From positions 434,001 through 498,000 of the forward strand of contig NZ_QAOW01000002.1 of the NCBI RefSeq assembly GCF_003051005.1: a stretch of 64,000 nucleotides of DNA. Reading direction: 5' to 3'. Positions 1 to 9,172 of this stretch are shown piece after piece. Under the pieces are notes generated by a model, which searched no databases, had not been told where the DNA came from, and worked only from the letters and a program-made list of their open reading frames with translations. A program made the translations under genes and the position numbers. The stretch is from Rhodococcus sp. OK519. GTDB lineage: Bacteria; Actinomycetota; Actinomycetes; Mycobacteriales; Mycobacteriaceae. Position 1 is the first letter of the stretch; every line of letters starts with the position of its first letter.

Positions 1-2
1 GC

Positions 3-950
3 TTCGTCAAGGGCGTCGTGGATGCACAGGACCTGTCGCTCAACGTGTCTCGGGAGATTCTGCAGCAGGACCGGCAGATCCGCGCGATCCGGCGGCGCCT
101 CACCAAGAAGGTTCTCACCACGATCCGCGACATGATGACGTCCGACGACGACACGTCGCGGGAGAAGTACCGGACGGTCTGGTCGCAGTTCGGTCGGGTC
201 CTCAAGGAGGGCCTGCTCTCGGACGCCGACAACCGCGACATCCTGCTCGAGATCTCGTCGTTCCCCTCCACCCACAGCGAGGACGGGCAGACCACGCTCG
301 CCGAGTACGTCGGACGCATGAAGGACGGGCAGGAGCAGATCTACTTCCTCACCGGCGAGACCCGGCAGCAACTCGAGGCCTCGCCGCACATGGAGGCATT
401 CCGAGCGAAGGGTCTCGAAGTTCTGCTGCTGACCGACCCCGTCGACGAGATGTGGGTGACGTCGGTCCCCGAGTTCGACGGCAAGCCGCTGCAGTCCATC
501 GCGAAGGGCGAAGTGGACCTCGATACCGAGGAAGAGAAGAAGGACGCCGAGGCCGAGCGTGAGGAGCAGGGCAAGCAGTTCGCCGATGTCCTCGCATGGC
601 TCACCTCGACCCTCGAGGAACAGGTCAAGCAGGTCCGCCTGTCGACCCGACTGACCGACTCCCCCGCCTGCATCGTCGGCGACGACTACGGCATGACGCC
701 GTCGCTCGAGCGCATGTACCGGGCGTCGGGCCAGGAGGTCCCGCACTTCAAGCGGATCCTCGAACTCAACCCGACGCACCCCCTCGTCGAGGGCCTGCGG
801 ACCGCGCACGCCGAGCGGGACGACGATCCGAGCCTCGCCGAGACCGCCGAATTGCTCTACGGCACCGCGCTTCTCGCGGAGGGCGGCGAGCTCGAGGATC
901 CGGCACACTTCGCAAAAATGCTCGCGAATCGCCTGGCACGGACCATCTAG
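3..950 (+). CDS. htpG: Molecular chaperone HtpG (Hsp90), C-terminal part
   Basis: This is the 3' end of an Hsp90-family ATP-dependent chaperone gene; the frame is open to the left edge, so the N-terminal ATPase domain lies outside the window. The visible 315 residues begin FVKGVVDAQDLSLNVSREIL, a hallmark of the HtpG middle domain, and run through the C-terminal dimerisation domain to a TAG stop. The protein helps fold or protect client proteins in the cytoplasm, mainly during stress. An acidic and basic charged stretch lies about residues 165-185 of the visible part. A GC-rich hairpin follows the stop codon, so the gene is probably transcribed alone or as the last gene of its unit. Confidence 0.95.
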   Translation, partial: FVKGVVDAQDLSLNVSREILQQDRQIRAIRRRLTKKVLTTIRDMMTSDDDTSREKYRTVWSQFGRVLKEGLLSDADNRDILLEISSFPSTHSEDGQTTLAEYVGRMKDGQEQIYFLTGETRQQLEASPHMEAFRAKGLEVLLLTDPVDEMWVTSVPEFDGKPLQSIAKGEVDLDTEEEKKDAEAEREEQGKQFADVLAWLTSTLEEQVKQVRLSTRLTDSPACIVGDDYGMTPSLERMYRASGQEVPHFKRILELNPTHPLVEGLRTAHAERDDDPSLAETAELLYGTALLAEGGELEDPAHFAKMLANRLARTI

Positions 951-968
951 ACACGTCCACCGGCCGCG

Positions 969-1005
969 GCGGCGCCCGGGGGAGTTCTTCTCCTGCGGGC
1001 GCCGC
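969..1005 (+). terminator. Rho-independent-like hairpin after htpG
   Basis: A ten-base stem (GCGGCGCCCG paired with CGGGCGCCGC) sits 18 bases after the htpG stop. There is no strong T-run, as is common in high-GC actinobacteria, so termination efficiency is uncertain. Confidence 0.6.
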
Positions 1006-1080
1006 TCGAAACCGGCCATGAACCTCCCCCGGGTGCGTAGCATCTAATCCATCTCGTTCGATTCCCTTCGGGAGGCCGAC

Positions 1081-2070
1081 GTGCGTGGACTTGGCATAGA
1101 TCTCGGAACGACGAACACTGTCGTCGGCACAGTGGAGGACGGAATCGTTCTGAACGAACCGTCTTTCATGCTGGTTCGGAACAAGGATCCGCACCGCGCC
1201 CTCGCAATCGGCCAGGATGCACGGAATCTCGTCGGTCGTACGCCTGCCGGCATCACGCAGGTTCGCCCGGTGCGTGACGGCGTCATCGTGGATCTGGAGT
1301 CGGCCCGGGCATTCGTCACGGCCGTCATCGAGCAGGTCGCCCCGCGCCGACGGTACGGCCGGCGGCCGACGGCCGTCATCACGGCTCCCGCAGGCGCCAC
1401 CCCACTCGAACGTCGCGCGCTGCTCGAGGTCGGGCACGAGGCAGGACTCCGAAAGGTCGGACTGATTCCGGAACCGGTGGCGGGCGCCCTCGGGTGCGGC
1501 GTCAATCCGCTCGAGCCTCGCGCGCATCTCGTCGTGAGCGTCGGCGGCGGTAGGTCCGAGGTCACCGCCGTCTGTTTCGGTGGCGTGATCTCGCACCGCA
1601 GTTGCCAACTCGCCGGCGAAGAACTGACCAAGTCGCTGCACCACTACCTGCGCGAAGAGCACCAGATCATCGTCGGCGAGCTGACCGCCGAGCGCGCCAA
1701 GATGGGCGCACTCGACGCCGCCGAGGAACAGTCCGTCGTGGTGGAGGGACTCGACGCCGTCACCGGGCGCGCACGGCTGATCTCTCTCGACGTCGAGGAG
1801 ATAGTGGAGGCGCTGCGGCCGACCACGACGGGAATCGTGCAGACTCTGACCGCCTGCCTGGAAGATCTTCCCCCGCAGGCGATCAGTGACGTGATGTCCG
1901 AAGGAGTCCTGGTGATCGGTGGCGGCGCGATGCTCCGCGGACTGTCCCACCTGTTCGAAGAGTCGTTCGGTCTCCCGGTGAAGACGGCCGAGCGGCCGCT
2001 CACGTGCGTCGCCGAGGGCGCCACGGCCTGCCTGGATCACCCGGAGGTCGTTGCCGCCTACAGCGGCTGA
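1081..2070 (+). CDS. MreB-like actin-family protein with altered nucleotide loop
   Basis: A 329-residue actin-superfamily protein clearly related to MreB. Landmarks are phosphate-1 IDLGTTNT (residues 6-13), NEPSF (25-29), RPVRDGVIVDLE (62-73), an interdomain stretch APAGATPLERRAL, LIPEPVAGALG (128-138) and a C-terminal GGGAMLRGL. MreB filaments guide cell-wall synthesis in many rods, working with RodA and PBP2. The phosphate-2 loop reads SVGGGR (153-158) where MreB normally has DIGGGT, so the acidic residue is missing and ATP hydrolysis may be impaired. The start is GTG, with GGGAGG seven bases upstream. It is convergent with a SEDS-PBP fusion gene, a suggestive partner. Most mycolic-acid actinobacteria grow from the poles with Wag31 rather than MreB, so the role here is open. 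Confidence 0.8.
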   Translation: MRGLGIDLGTTNTVVGTVEDGIVLNEPSFMLVRNKDPHRALAIGQDARNLVGRTPAGITQVRPVRDGVIVDLESARAFVTAVIEQVAPRRRYGRRPTAVITAPAGATPLERRALLEVGHEAGLRKVGLIPEPVAGALGCGVNPLEPRAHLVVSVGGGRSEVTAVCFGGVISHRSCQLAGEELTKSLHHYLREEHQIIVGELTAERAKMGALDAAEEQSVVVEGLDAVTGRARLISLDVEEIVEALRPTTTGIVQTLTACLEDLPPQAISDVMSEGVLVIGGGAMLRGLSHLFEESFGLPVKTAERPLTCVAEGATACLDHPEVVAAYSG

Positions 2071-2087
2071 CCACCTGCAGAATCCGA

Positions 2088-2155
2088 TCACCGCGTCTAT
2101 CAGTCACCGCGTCGATCAGTCACAGGGTCATCAGTCACCGGGTCGATCACCGCGT
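2088..2155. repeat. Short imperfect tandem repeat between convergent genes
   Basis: Units resembling GATCACCGCGTC and ATCAGTCACCGGGTC recur about five times in roughly 68 bases. They fill the space between the MreB-like gene and the convergent SEDS-PBP gene and slightly overlap the 3' end of the latter. No clear terminator hairpin is visible here. Confidence 0.6.
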
Positions 2156-4996
2156 GGGTGCCGCCCCCGGTCGCCCCGCCAGGTAGCGCTCCAGGATCGC
2201 CTTGACCACGGGACCGGATGTCGCCGAACCGAATCCACCGCCACGAACCAGCGCCGTGACAACGATCTCGGGTGACTCGAACGGCACCACCGCGGAGAAC
2301 CAGGCGTTGAGACCACCCGGCGCCGACGGATCCTCCGCCGTGCCGGTCTTGGCGCCGGCTGTCACCGGCAGCGTGGCGAGCTGGCCTGCCGTACCTGCCG
2401 AGGCCGACGCCCGCATGCCGGCGCGAACGGGACCGAGCTTGTCCGCGAAGGGAAGCCGCTGAGGTTCGCTCGTCGGAATCGGCGCACTGTCGCCGGTCGC
2501 GTCGGCAGCGGCGAGTTGTGGGGTGACCATCGCCCCGGTCGCGATGCCGGACGTCCACCGCGCCACCTGCACCGGGGTCGCCGTCACGGTGCCCTGCCCG
2601 ATGCCCATCAACAGGGTCGATCCCGGGTACCAGGTACCGCCGATGTCGGCGACATTCTCCGGGGTTCCCAGGAACCCCTCCGACTCGCCGGGCAGGTCGA
2701 TCCCCGATCGGCTGCCCGCTCCGAGCTCTGCGGCGGTCTTCGCCATCCGCTCGGGACCGAGAAGTTCGCCGAGCTTGTAGAAGTACACGTTGTCCGACCA
2801 CTGGATCGCGCCCAACAGTTTGTTGGGCCCCATCGGCTGCCAGTTCGCGAAGGTGTGCCCGCCGTAGCTGTAGGCGGCGCCGGTCTCGATCACCTGCTCC
2901 GGGTCCAGAACCTGATCTTCCTGGTTCGCCGACGCCACGACGATCTTGAAGGTCGAGCCGGGCGGCGCAGCGGTCTGGTAGGCGTGGTTGAGCATCCGGC
3001 CGGGCCCGGCCCCCTCGGTCTGGGCGGCCAGCGCGACGGCGTCGACGGGGGGACCGTAGATGTTGTTGTCGTACCCGGGCACGCTGGCGAGCGCGAGCAC
3101 CCCGCCGGTGCGCGCGTCCATCACGACCGCCGCACCGAGGTCGCCACCGCTGCTGCGGACCGCCTGTGCCAGTGCGTCCGTGGCCAGGGTCTGCAAGCCG
3201 ATGTCCAGGTGCAGCCGCAGGTTGTGGCCGGGCACCGGATCCACCCGCTCGGCCGGGCCGACCAGGTTGCCGGCCGGGTCGACGTAGACGCACTGCCTGC
3301 CGTCGGTGCCACGAAGCAGCGCGTCGTACTGCTTCTCGAGTCCCGCCCTACCGACCCGCGATCCGAGCGCGAGCTGCGGCCAGCGTTCCATGTCCTGCGG
3401 ATCACCGACACTGACGTAGCCGAGGACGGAGGCGAGCGTGGCGCCGTACGGATAGTGCCGACGCCCGGAGGGTACGACGAGGACGCCGGGGAGTTGCGCG
3501 TCGACGATCCGCCGAGCCTGATCGGGGGCGACCCGGCCGACAGCGGCTTGCAGTTCGCCGTCGCCGCGGTCGTCCAGGGTTTTCGTCAGCTGGTCCGAGG
3601 TGGCACCGAGCAACGCGGCGAGCGCACCGCGCGAACCGGACTCGTCGTCGAACATTCGACTGACCACCGAGATGGAGTATTCGGGAACGTTGGTCGCCAA
3701 CGGCACACCGTTCCGGTCGAGGATCTCGCCACGTTCGGCGGGCAGTCGGATGCAGCGAGTCATCTGGGTATCGCTCAACGCGCGCAACTCGGGACCGCGA
3801 TCGCTCTGCAACTGCCACGCGAACACCGACATCGCGACGAGGAGCGCGGAGACCGCGAGGGACCCGGCAGTGACGCCCCGAGGCCGTCGTCCTCGGGTGG
3901 ACGGCGGGGCCCACAGTGGCCGGCCGACACCGTCGCGGCGCACCGCGAGCACCAGTCCGATCGAGATGAACCCGACGACCGCGACGGTGCCGCCGTAACT
4001 GAAGATCGGGAGCGGCATTCCGGTTTGAGGCAGCACAGACAGGCTCGCACCGATGGACAGCACCGCGTGGATCCCGAACAGACCGCCGACGCCCGCGGCC
4101 ACGAGCGCGGCTTCCCTTGTCCGGGCGCGTCGCGCAGCGAGCGCGGCACGCCACGTGATCACCAGGCTGGCCGCGATGACCGCGATGCCGGCGAACAGCC
4201 CCCACCCGTACACGACGCTCGCGAACGCGAGGTCGTGCTCCGCTTCGGGAAGGTATGCGGCCCTCAGGTCGTAGATGGGGTCTCGCGCCAGACCCCACAG
4301 CCCACCGCTGCCGATCGCAATGTCGGCCTGCATCGACGCCCAACCCGATCCGCTCGGATCGGCATCGCTCGATACGAATGTCTGGATCCGTTCGAGCTGG
4401 TAGGGGCGCAGGAAGAGCACCGCAATGGGCAGCGCGGCGATCCCCAGTGCGAACAGCGGCATCAGCGGCGCCATCGGCACCCTGGCCAGGACCAGCATCA
4501 ACAGCGCAATCGCGACGAGCACCACGGCGCTCGACAGGTCGGGCTGCAGAGCAACGAGTGCGACCACGAGACCCGCGATCGCCAGCGCCGCCGTCAACCG
4601 GCGGAACGTGTAGCCGCCGGCCAGGATGGTTGCCGACACCATGACCAGACCGAGCTTGGCGATCTCGGACGGCTGGACGGTGAACAGGCCGAAGTCCAGC
4701 CACCGCTGCGCGCCCTTCACCGCGACCCCGACGAGCGGCACGGCTGCCAGCATCGCGACCGAGACCCCGAGAGTCACCCACCCGAACCGGGCCAGATTGT
4801 TCACGCGCATACGCGAGACGACCCACATCAGGCCGAGCCCGATCACCGTGAAGAACGCGTGCCGGATCGCCTGCGACGTGAGACCGATCGAGACCAGGTT
4901 GAGCAGTCCGAGGACCGCGAGAACGATCGCCGCCGCAACGATCCAGGGGTCGGACTCCCGGTCGTGTCCCCGGACCCGACCACCGTCCCCGCTCAT
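2147..4996 (-). CDS. Natural fusion of SEDS glycosyltransferase (RodA/FtsW) and class B penicillin-binding protein
   Basis: One 949-residue frame joins two peptidoglycan enzymes. The N-terminal part (about 15-355) is a polytopic SEDS polymerase with FTVQPSEIAK (105-114), QPDLSS (151-156), LPEAEHDLAF (249-258, containing the conserved acidic position) and LPQTGMPLP then SYGG (322-336). A further membrane segment (376-395) leads into a class B PBP with RGEILDRNG (422-430), the acylation motif STFK (S681), SDN (734-736) and KTG (883-885). The first half polymerises lipid II and the second cross-links the strands at the outer membrane face. SEDS and bPBP proteins normally act as separate partners. 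The ATG start overlaps the upstream stop by four bases, so translation is coupled to the membrane protein gene. All catalytic motifs are intact. Confidence 0.93.
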   Translation of the reverse strand: MSGDGGRVRGHDRESDPWIVAAAIVLAVLGLLNLVSIGLTSQAIRHAFFTVIGLGLMWVVSRMRVNNLARFGWVTLGVSVAMLAAVPLVGVAVKGAQRWLDFGLFTVQPSEIAKLGLVMVSATILAGGYTFRRLTAALAIAGLVVALVALQPDLSSAVVLVAIALLMLVLARVPMAPLMPLFALGIAALPIAVLFLRPYQLERIQTFVSSDADPSGSGWASMQADIAIGSGGLWGLARDPIYDLRAAYLPEAEHDLAFASVVYGWGLFAGIAVIAASLVITWRAALAARRARTREAALVAAGVGGLFGIHAVLSIGASLSVLPQTGMPLPIFSYGGTVAVVGFISIGLVLAVRRDGVGRPLWAPPSTRGRRPRGVTAGSLAVSALLVAMSVFAWQLQSDRGPELRALSDTQMTRCIRLPAERGEILDRNGVPLATNVPEYSISVVSRMFDDESGSRGALAALLGATSDQLTKTLDDRGDGELQAAVGRVAPDQARRIVDAQLPGVLVVPSGRRHYPYGATLASVLGYVSVGDPQDMERWPQLALGSRVGRAGLEKQYDALLRGTDGRQCVYVDPAGNLVGPAERVDPVPGHNLRLHLDIGLQTLATDALAQAVRSSGGDLGAAVVMDARTGGVLALASVPGYDNNIYGPPVDAVALAAQTEGAGPGRMLNHAYQTAAPPGSTFKIVVASANQEDQVLDPEQVIETGAAYSYGGHTFANWQPMGPNKLLGAIQWSDNVYFYKLGELLGPERMAKTAAELGAGSRSGIDLPGESEGFLGTPENVADIGGTWYPGSTLLMGIGQGTVTATPVQVARWTSGIATGAMVTPQLAAADATGDSAPIPTSEPQRLPFADKLGPVRAGMRASASAGTAGQLATLPVTAGAKTGTAEDPSAPGGLNAWFSAVVPFESPEIVVTALVRGGGFGSATSGPVVKAILERYLAGRPGAAPTR

Positions 4997-6255
4997 CGGC
5001 AGACCGCGTTCTCGGCGGGTACGTACAGCGGCGCGGAAGCGGCGACGGCCGGCGCGCTGGTGACCGCGGCGATGCCCAGGGCGGAACTGTCCGGCAGCGT
5101 GGTCCGGCTCAGGCCGTACACGCCGTCTCGCCCCGGCTCGGCCGGGATGGTGACGTCACCACCCTCGCGCACCTCACCGGAGCACCGGTCGTAGACGTTC
5201 AGCTTCCAGGTGACCGCACCGACCGCCGACGGATCCAGGCGGACGTCCACCCGCACCGCGCACGGCTTGCCGGGGCTGCAGGCGCCGTCGGCGAAACTCG
5301 CTGTGACCCCGGAGATCTGGCCCGAGGCTGCGGGAGCACCGGTATCGACCGGCGCGGGCTCGACACCACCGGCCGCGGCCCCGCCCTGATCTGCCGGTTC
5401 GGGCGGCGGTGGTGACACCGGATCGATGTGGTTCTGCGCCGCGGGGCTCACGGGATCGAGGAGAGCGTCCCAGCCTCGGCTCAGTTGCTCCCACGCGCGA
5501 GGGGCTGCCACGACGAACGCGACGAGAACGACGATCGAGAGGAGGGCGAACATGCCCTGGCGCCGGGACGGCCGTCTCCGACGGAGGTGCCAGGCGCTGC
5601 GGACCGGCGGGTACCAACCAATGCTCGTCGCGAGTGACCCGGCGGGCACGGACGGGCCGGACGGGCCGGTCGGCACTTCCCCACCGTCCACCGCCCGACC
5701 GTCCACCCGACTGCCCGGCAGGGACCGCAGCAGCGTCGCCCTGACGAGTTCACCGATCTGCCGCCTCCGTCGGGCCTCGCCGACCGCGTCGAGTTCGGGA
5801 TCGATCACCCGTCGAACCCGACGAATCAGGCTATCCGGATCCGTTGTGCCCGATACCGATTCGTCCAGTAGTTCACCGAAACCCGAACCTCGACAGTTGG
5901 CCGCGATACCGCGTATCAAACCGACGATTGCGTCATTCGTCTCGATACGGGATACGACGCCGGTGACCGTCAGCCGTCCGCCGCCGGACACCATGACGGC
6001 GTCCTCTCGCAGCGTCACCGGGCGACCCCGGCGAGCACCGGCCAGTTCGACCTGGCCCACCAGGTCCGCGACCAGCTGCGCGGCCTGAGCCGGCGTCAGC
6101 CGCGTGACCGCGAGCAATGTCGGCAGCGTGACACCGGCATCGGTGACAACGAGACCGTCGCCGCCCGAGTCGTCGTCGATCGGTTCGGACGGATCCGGTC
6201 TGGCCGCGGCGGGCGGGCTACCGCTCGCATCGACTCCCAAGGCTGCTTCGTTCAT
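4993..6255 (-). CDS. Single-pass membrane protein of unknown function, operon partner of SEDS-PBP
   Basis: A 420-residue protein I cannot assign to a family. The acidic N-terminal region (1-60) precedes a soluble cytoplasmic region rich in Arg, Val and Ala (60-210). One transmembrane helix follows (FALLSIVVLVAFVVAA, about 240-256), then a Pro-rich linker and an exported domain ending in Cys-Arg. Four cysteines in the exported part could form disulfides. The chosen ATG has GGGGAT about seven bases upstream; the open frame extends further only as antisense of the FUSC gene. It overlaps the SEDS-PBP start by four bases, implying a joint role, for example as a regulator or scaffold of cell-wall synthesis. 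Confidence 0.75.
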   Translation of the reverse strand: MNEAALGVDASGSPPAAARPDPSEPIDDDSGGDGLVVTDAGVTLPTLLAVTRLTPAQAAQLVADLVGQVELAGARRGRPVTLREDAVMVSGGGRLTVTGVVSRIETNDAIVGLIRGIAANCRGSGFGELLDESVSGTTDPDSLIRRVRRVIDPELDAVGEARRRRQIGELVRATLLRSLPGSRVDGRAVDGGEVPTGPSGPSVPAGSLATSIGWYPPVRSAWHLRRRRPSRRQGMFALLSIVVLVAFVVAAPRAWEQLSRGWDALLDPVSPAAQNHIDPVSPPPPEPADQGGAAAGGVEPAPVDTGAPAASGQISGVTASFADGACSPGKPCAVRVDVRLDPSAVGAVTWKLNVYDRCSGEVREGGDVTIPAEPGRDGVYGLSRTTLPDSSALGIAAVTSAPAVAASAPLYVPAENAVCR

Positions 6256-6501
6256 CGCGCATCCCCGAAACGATCTGCCTCCCGCAGGCGGCAACAGGAC
6301 CGGAGCGGGCGGGCGGTGGACTGGGCTGGCCGTGCGGACTCCTGTCGAAATCCCTTGCGCCTGTTCGAATCTATTTAACTCCGATCCCGCCCGTCGAGGG
6401 GAGGAATCGAGAAGGGCGGCGGGACCAGAACGTCCGTTCGACAGCATTCCTGTTTTGTCTGATTCGATCGCGGCCAGGATCGTTTCGTAACGTAAGGACC
6501 C

Positions 6502-8076
6502 GTGTCGATCGAAGCCCCTCCCCCGATTCCCACACCGGCGCGGCCCTGGCCCGCGCTGGTGCGCGTGCCACGGGACGGCCGACGCTGGCCGGGCACGGCA
6601 CGAGCGGCCGTGGCCGTCGCCCTCCCCGGCCTGATCGGCGTCGCACTCGGCCACGATCTGTCCGCCGCAACTGCAGCCCTCGGCGCCTTCGCCGTCGTGT
6701 ACGGGGAGGGCCGTCCCTATCGGGTGCGCTGGCGGGCGGTCTCGGTCGCGGCAGGCGTGATGGTGGTCGCGGCGGCCCTCGGTGCCGCGGTCGGCAGCGC
6801 GGTCCACGACGCGGCGTCTGCCGGCGGGTCGGCGCTGTGGCCCATGGCCCTGGTGCTCGCGATGTCGGCGTTCGTCGCCGTGGCGGCCTTCGTGGTCGAC
6901 GCGCTCCGGATCGGGGCACCGGGCGCGTTCCTCCCGTTGCTCGCGGTCGAGATCGCGTCGGCGCTGCCCGCGGCCGGCGTCCCCGTCGGCCGGATCGTGG
7001 TCTGGACCGCGGTCGGCGGGGCCAGCGCTCTTATCGTGGCGATGTCGGGCTGCATGGTCCGGCCCCGCACCCCCGAACGCGGGGCGGTCGCGTCGACGAT
7101 TGCCGCCGTCGATGCCTTGGACCGCGCCCGGGACTCGACAGCACGACGCCACGCGGCGGTGAAGGCCGTCCATGCCGCCTGGCAGTGCCTGCACGACGCT
7201 GGGATCGCCGGCCAGGACCACCCGCTGACCCGGGAGCTGCTCGAGGCCCAGGATCGCTGCGTCACGCTGCTGCACGGCACGGTGACGACGCTCGACGCCG
7301 ACGGTGAGGATCTGTCGCGGCGGGTTCCCTCGCCACGCCCGACCGTTCGGTTCCGGTTGGCGCGAGCGACGCCCCTGCGAGGCAGGTCGGCTCTCATCGT
7401 CGTGCGCCTGCTCGTGGCATGCCCCGTGGCCGGCGCGGTCGCGATGGGTCTGGGTGTCGCCCGGCCGGACTGGGCCGTGATCACCGCGGCGATGATCCTG
7501 CACCAGGGCCCGGACCGGATCCTGGGGACATACCGGGCGGTGCATCGCTTCGCAGGGACCGTGCTGGGACTGGTCGCTCTCGCGGCGTTGGTGCCGATCG
7601 ATCCGACCGGCGCCGCCCTGATCCTCGTGCTGGCCGCGGCGATGGCCGGAATCCAGGCCTACCTCGTGCGCAACTACGGGCTGGCCATGGTGTTCATCAC
7701 GATCCTCGCCCTGCTGCTCGGCGGCCTCGGATCACCGGACCATCTGACCGGCGTGACCCGGGACCGTCTGCTCGAGACGCTGATCGGGGTCGTCGTCGCC
7801 GTCGTGGTGCTGTGGATGGTGCTGCCCGCGTCGTACCGCAGGATCCTCGACGACGCCGACCGCCGGGTCGCCACGACCGTCGACCGCCTCGAGGCCACGC
7901 GGGACCGGTGCGAGGCACGCGAACTGTACCGTGGGCTCGAGTTCGACCTGCATTCGGCGACGACGGCCGCGCTGGTGGCCGCGCACAACGACCCGGAGTG
8001 GACCGAGACCCGGTGGGCGCGCCACCACGCGCTCAACGAGTCGGGCTATCGGGCGCTGGCACTGTCCGGAACCTGA
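6502..8076 (+). CDS. FUSC-family (fusaric acid resistance-like) membrane protein
   Basis: A 524-residue integral membrane protein. Two clusters of hydrophobic helices (about 30-165 and 290-430) are separated and followed by soluble segments, the tandem layout of the FUSC/aromatic-acid exporter family. The N-terminal block contains ALGAFAVVYGEGRPYRVR and the second block contains RPDWAVITAAMILHQG, the family repeat. Members are thought to export aromatic acids or related compounds, but the substrate here cannot be read from the sequence. The start is GTG and the gene is divergent from the 420-residue membrane-protein gene. It ends at a perfect hairpin shared with the convergent universal stress gene. 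Confidence 0.8.
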   Translation: MSIEAPPPIPTPARPWPALVRVPRDGRRWPGTARAAVAVALPGLIGVALGHDLSAATAALGAFAVVYGEGRPYRVRWRAVSVAAGVMVVAAALGAAVGSAVHDAASAGGSALWPMALVLAMSAFVAVAAFVVDALRIGAPGAFLPLLAVEIASALPAAGVPVGRIVVWTAVGGASALIVAMSGCMVRPRTPERGAVASTIAAVDALDRARDSTARRHAAVKAVHAAWQCLHDAGIAGQDHPLTRELLEAQDRCVTLLHGTVTTLDADGEDLSRRVPSPRPTVRFRLARATPLRGRSALIVVRLLVACPVAGAVAMGLGVARPDWAVITAAMILHQGPDRILGTYRAVHRFAGTVLGLVALAALVPIDPTGAALILVLAAAMAGIQAYLVRNYGLAMVFITILALLLGGLGSPDHLTGVTRDRLLETLIGVVVAVVVLWMVLPASYRRILDDADRRVATTVDRLEATRDRCEARELYRGLEFDLHSATTAALVAAHNDPEWTETRWARHHALNESGYRALALSGT

Positions 8077-8088
8077 CGGAGAACGACA

Positions 8089-8120
8089 CCGGGACCGCGC
8101 GGCGAGCCACGCGGTCCCGG
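8089..8120. terminator. Bidirectional terminator hairpin
   Basis: Eleven-base perfect arms (CCGGGACCGCG and CGCGGTCCCGG) with a ten-base loop lie between the convergent FUSC and universal stress protein genes. Confidence 0.7.
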
Positions 8121-8134
8121 GACGAGCGTCGAAT

Positions 8135-9031
8135 CTAGGTGCCCGACGGCACGATCAGCACGGGGCAGTCCGCGGTGTGCAGCATCGCGCGACTGGTCGA
8201 TCCCAGCAGCATGCCTTTGAAGCCGCCGCGGCCACGGGTACCGACCACGATCAGCTGCGCCTGCTCGGCGAACTCGCTGAGCACGCGCACGGGCCGGTCC
8301 CGGGCGACGACGCGCTGGACGGTGACATCGGGGTACTGCTCCTGCCAGCCGGCGACGCGCTCGGCCAGCACCACTTCCTCACCGGTCTGGATGCGGCTCC
8401 AGTGCGGGTCGTCGGGGGTGGCGCCGAGGGAGGGCTGCACGCTGACGTCGCTCCAGACGTTGACCGCGATGAGGGTGGCGCCTCGCATCGCGGCTTCCTC
8501 GAACGCGGCGGCCACCGCCGGCTTGCACGACTCGGAGCCGTCGATGCCGACGACGACGGGGCCCTGCGCGGGCGGGCGCCCGTCGAGGGTGCGACCGCGG
8601 ACCACGGCGACCGGGCACGCGGCGTGTGCGGCCACCGAGGCCGTCACGGAGCCGACGACCAGTCCGGTGATCTCGCCGTGCCCGTGCGAGCCGAGGACCA
8701 CCATCCACGCGTGCTCGGACACGTCGATCAGCAGCGGCGCGGGCCGACCCTCGAGTTCCTCGGTCGTGATCTCGATGGACACACCGTCGTCGACGGACTG
8801 CTTCGCCAGCACCTGAGCGCTGTCGAGGCGGGCGCGGGCGGTGTCGTGCAGTTCGTCCTGGAAGCTGCGTGCCAGGTAGGGCTCGGAGTAGTAGAACGCC
8901 GGGATGTGCACGGCGGTGACGATGTGCAGGCGGCGCTGGTGGACGGCTGCGGCACGGGCCGCCCACACCACCGCGTTCGATGCCGCCTCGGAACCGTCGA
9001 CGGCGACGACGATCGCATCTGTTGCGTTCAT
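8135..9031 (-). CDS. Tandem-domain universal stress protein
   Basis: A 298-residue protein with two UspA domains. The N-terminal domain begins AIVVAVDGSEAASNAVVWAA and the second begins PVVVGIDGSESCKPAV. Both carry the ATP-binding G-x2-G-x9-G(S/T) pattern, for example GSHGHGEITGLVVGSVT and GTRGRGGFKGMLLGSTS. Such proteins bind ATP and help survival during hypoxia, stasis or nutrient stress. The ATG was chosen because AAGGAGA lies about 12 bases upstream; the longer frame has no such site. A similar gene lies 1.2 kb away beyond an F420 enzyme gene. Confidence 0.9.
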   Translation of the reverse strand: MNATDAIVVAVDGSEAASNAVVWAARAAAVHQRRLHIVTAVHIPAFYYSEPYLARSFQDELHDTARARLDSAQVLAKQSVDDGVSIEITTEELEGRPAPLLIDVSEHAWMVVLGSHGHGEITGLVVGSVTASVAAHAACPVAVVRGRTLDGRPPAQGPVVVGIDGSESCKPAVAAAFEEAAMRGATLIAVNVWSDVSVQPSLGATPDDPHWSRIQTGEEVVLAERVAGWQEQYPDVTVQRVVARDRPVRVLSEFAEQAQLIVVGTRGRGGFKGMLLGSTSRAMLHTADCPVLIVPSGT

Positions 9032-9064
9032 GAATTCAGCTTCTCCTTCACACCGAGGTGTGTT

Positions 9065-9127
9065 CGGGGACCGGTCGAAGACCATTGTCGCGATTTCTGT
9101 CCCTCGCCGTGTAGGTCTTCGGTCCCC
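9065..9127. promoter_or_regulatory. Inverted repeat upstream of universal stress gene
   Basis: CGGGGACC followed by GAAGACC on the left matches the inverted copy GGTCTTCGGTCCCCG on the right, apart from three extra bases in the left arm. It lies in the 140-base space upstream of the universal stress gene and could be a regulator site or a terminator for the LLM gene. Confidence 0.4.
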
Positions 9128-9172
9128 GGCGAGCCGTGACGCTCGGCACGTCACGGCCTGCCGGGTCGTCCG

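Noticed and set aside
2516-5194. An 892-codon plus-strand frame antisense to the SEDS-PBP gene
   Set aside because: Composition is Arg/Asp/His-rich with no family features, while the minus strand has all catalytic motifs. Such long shadows are common in high-GC DNA.
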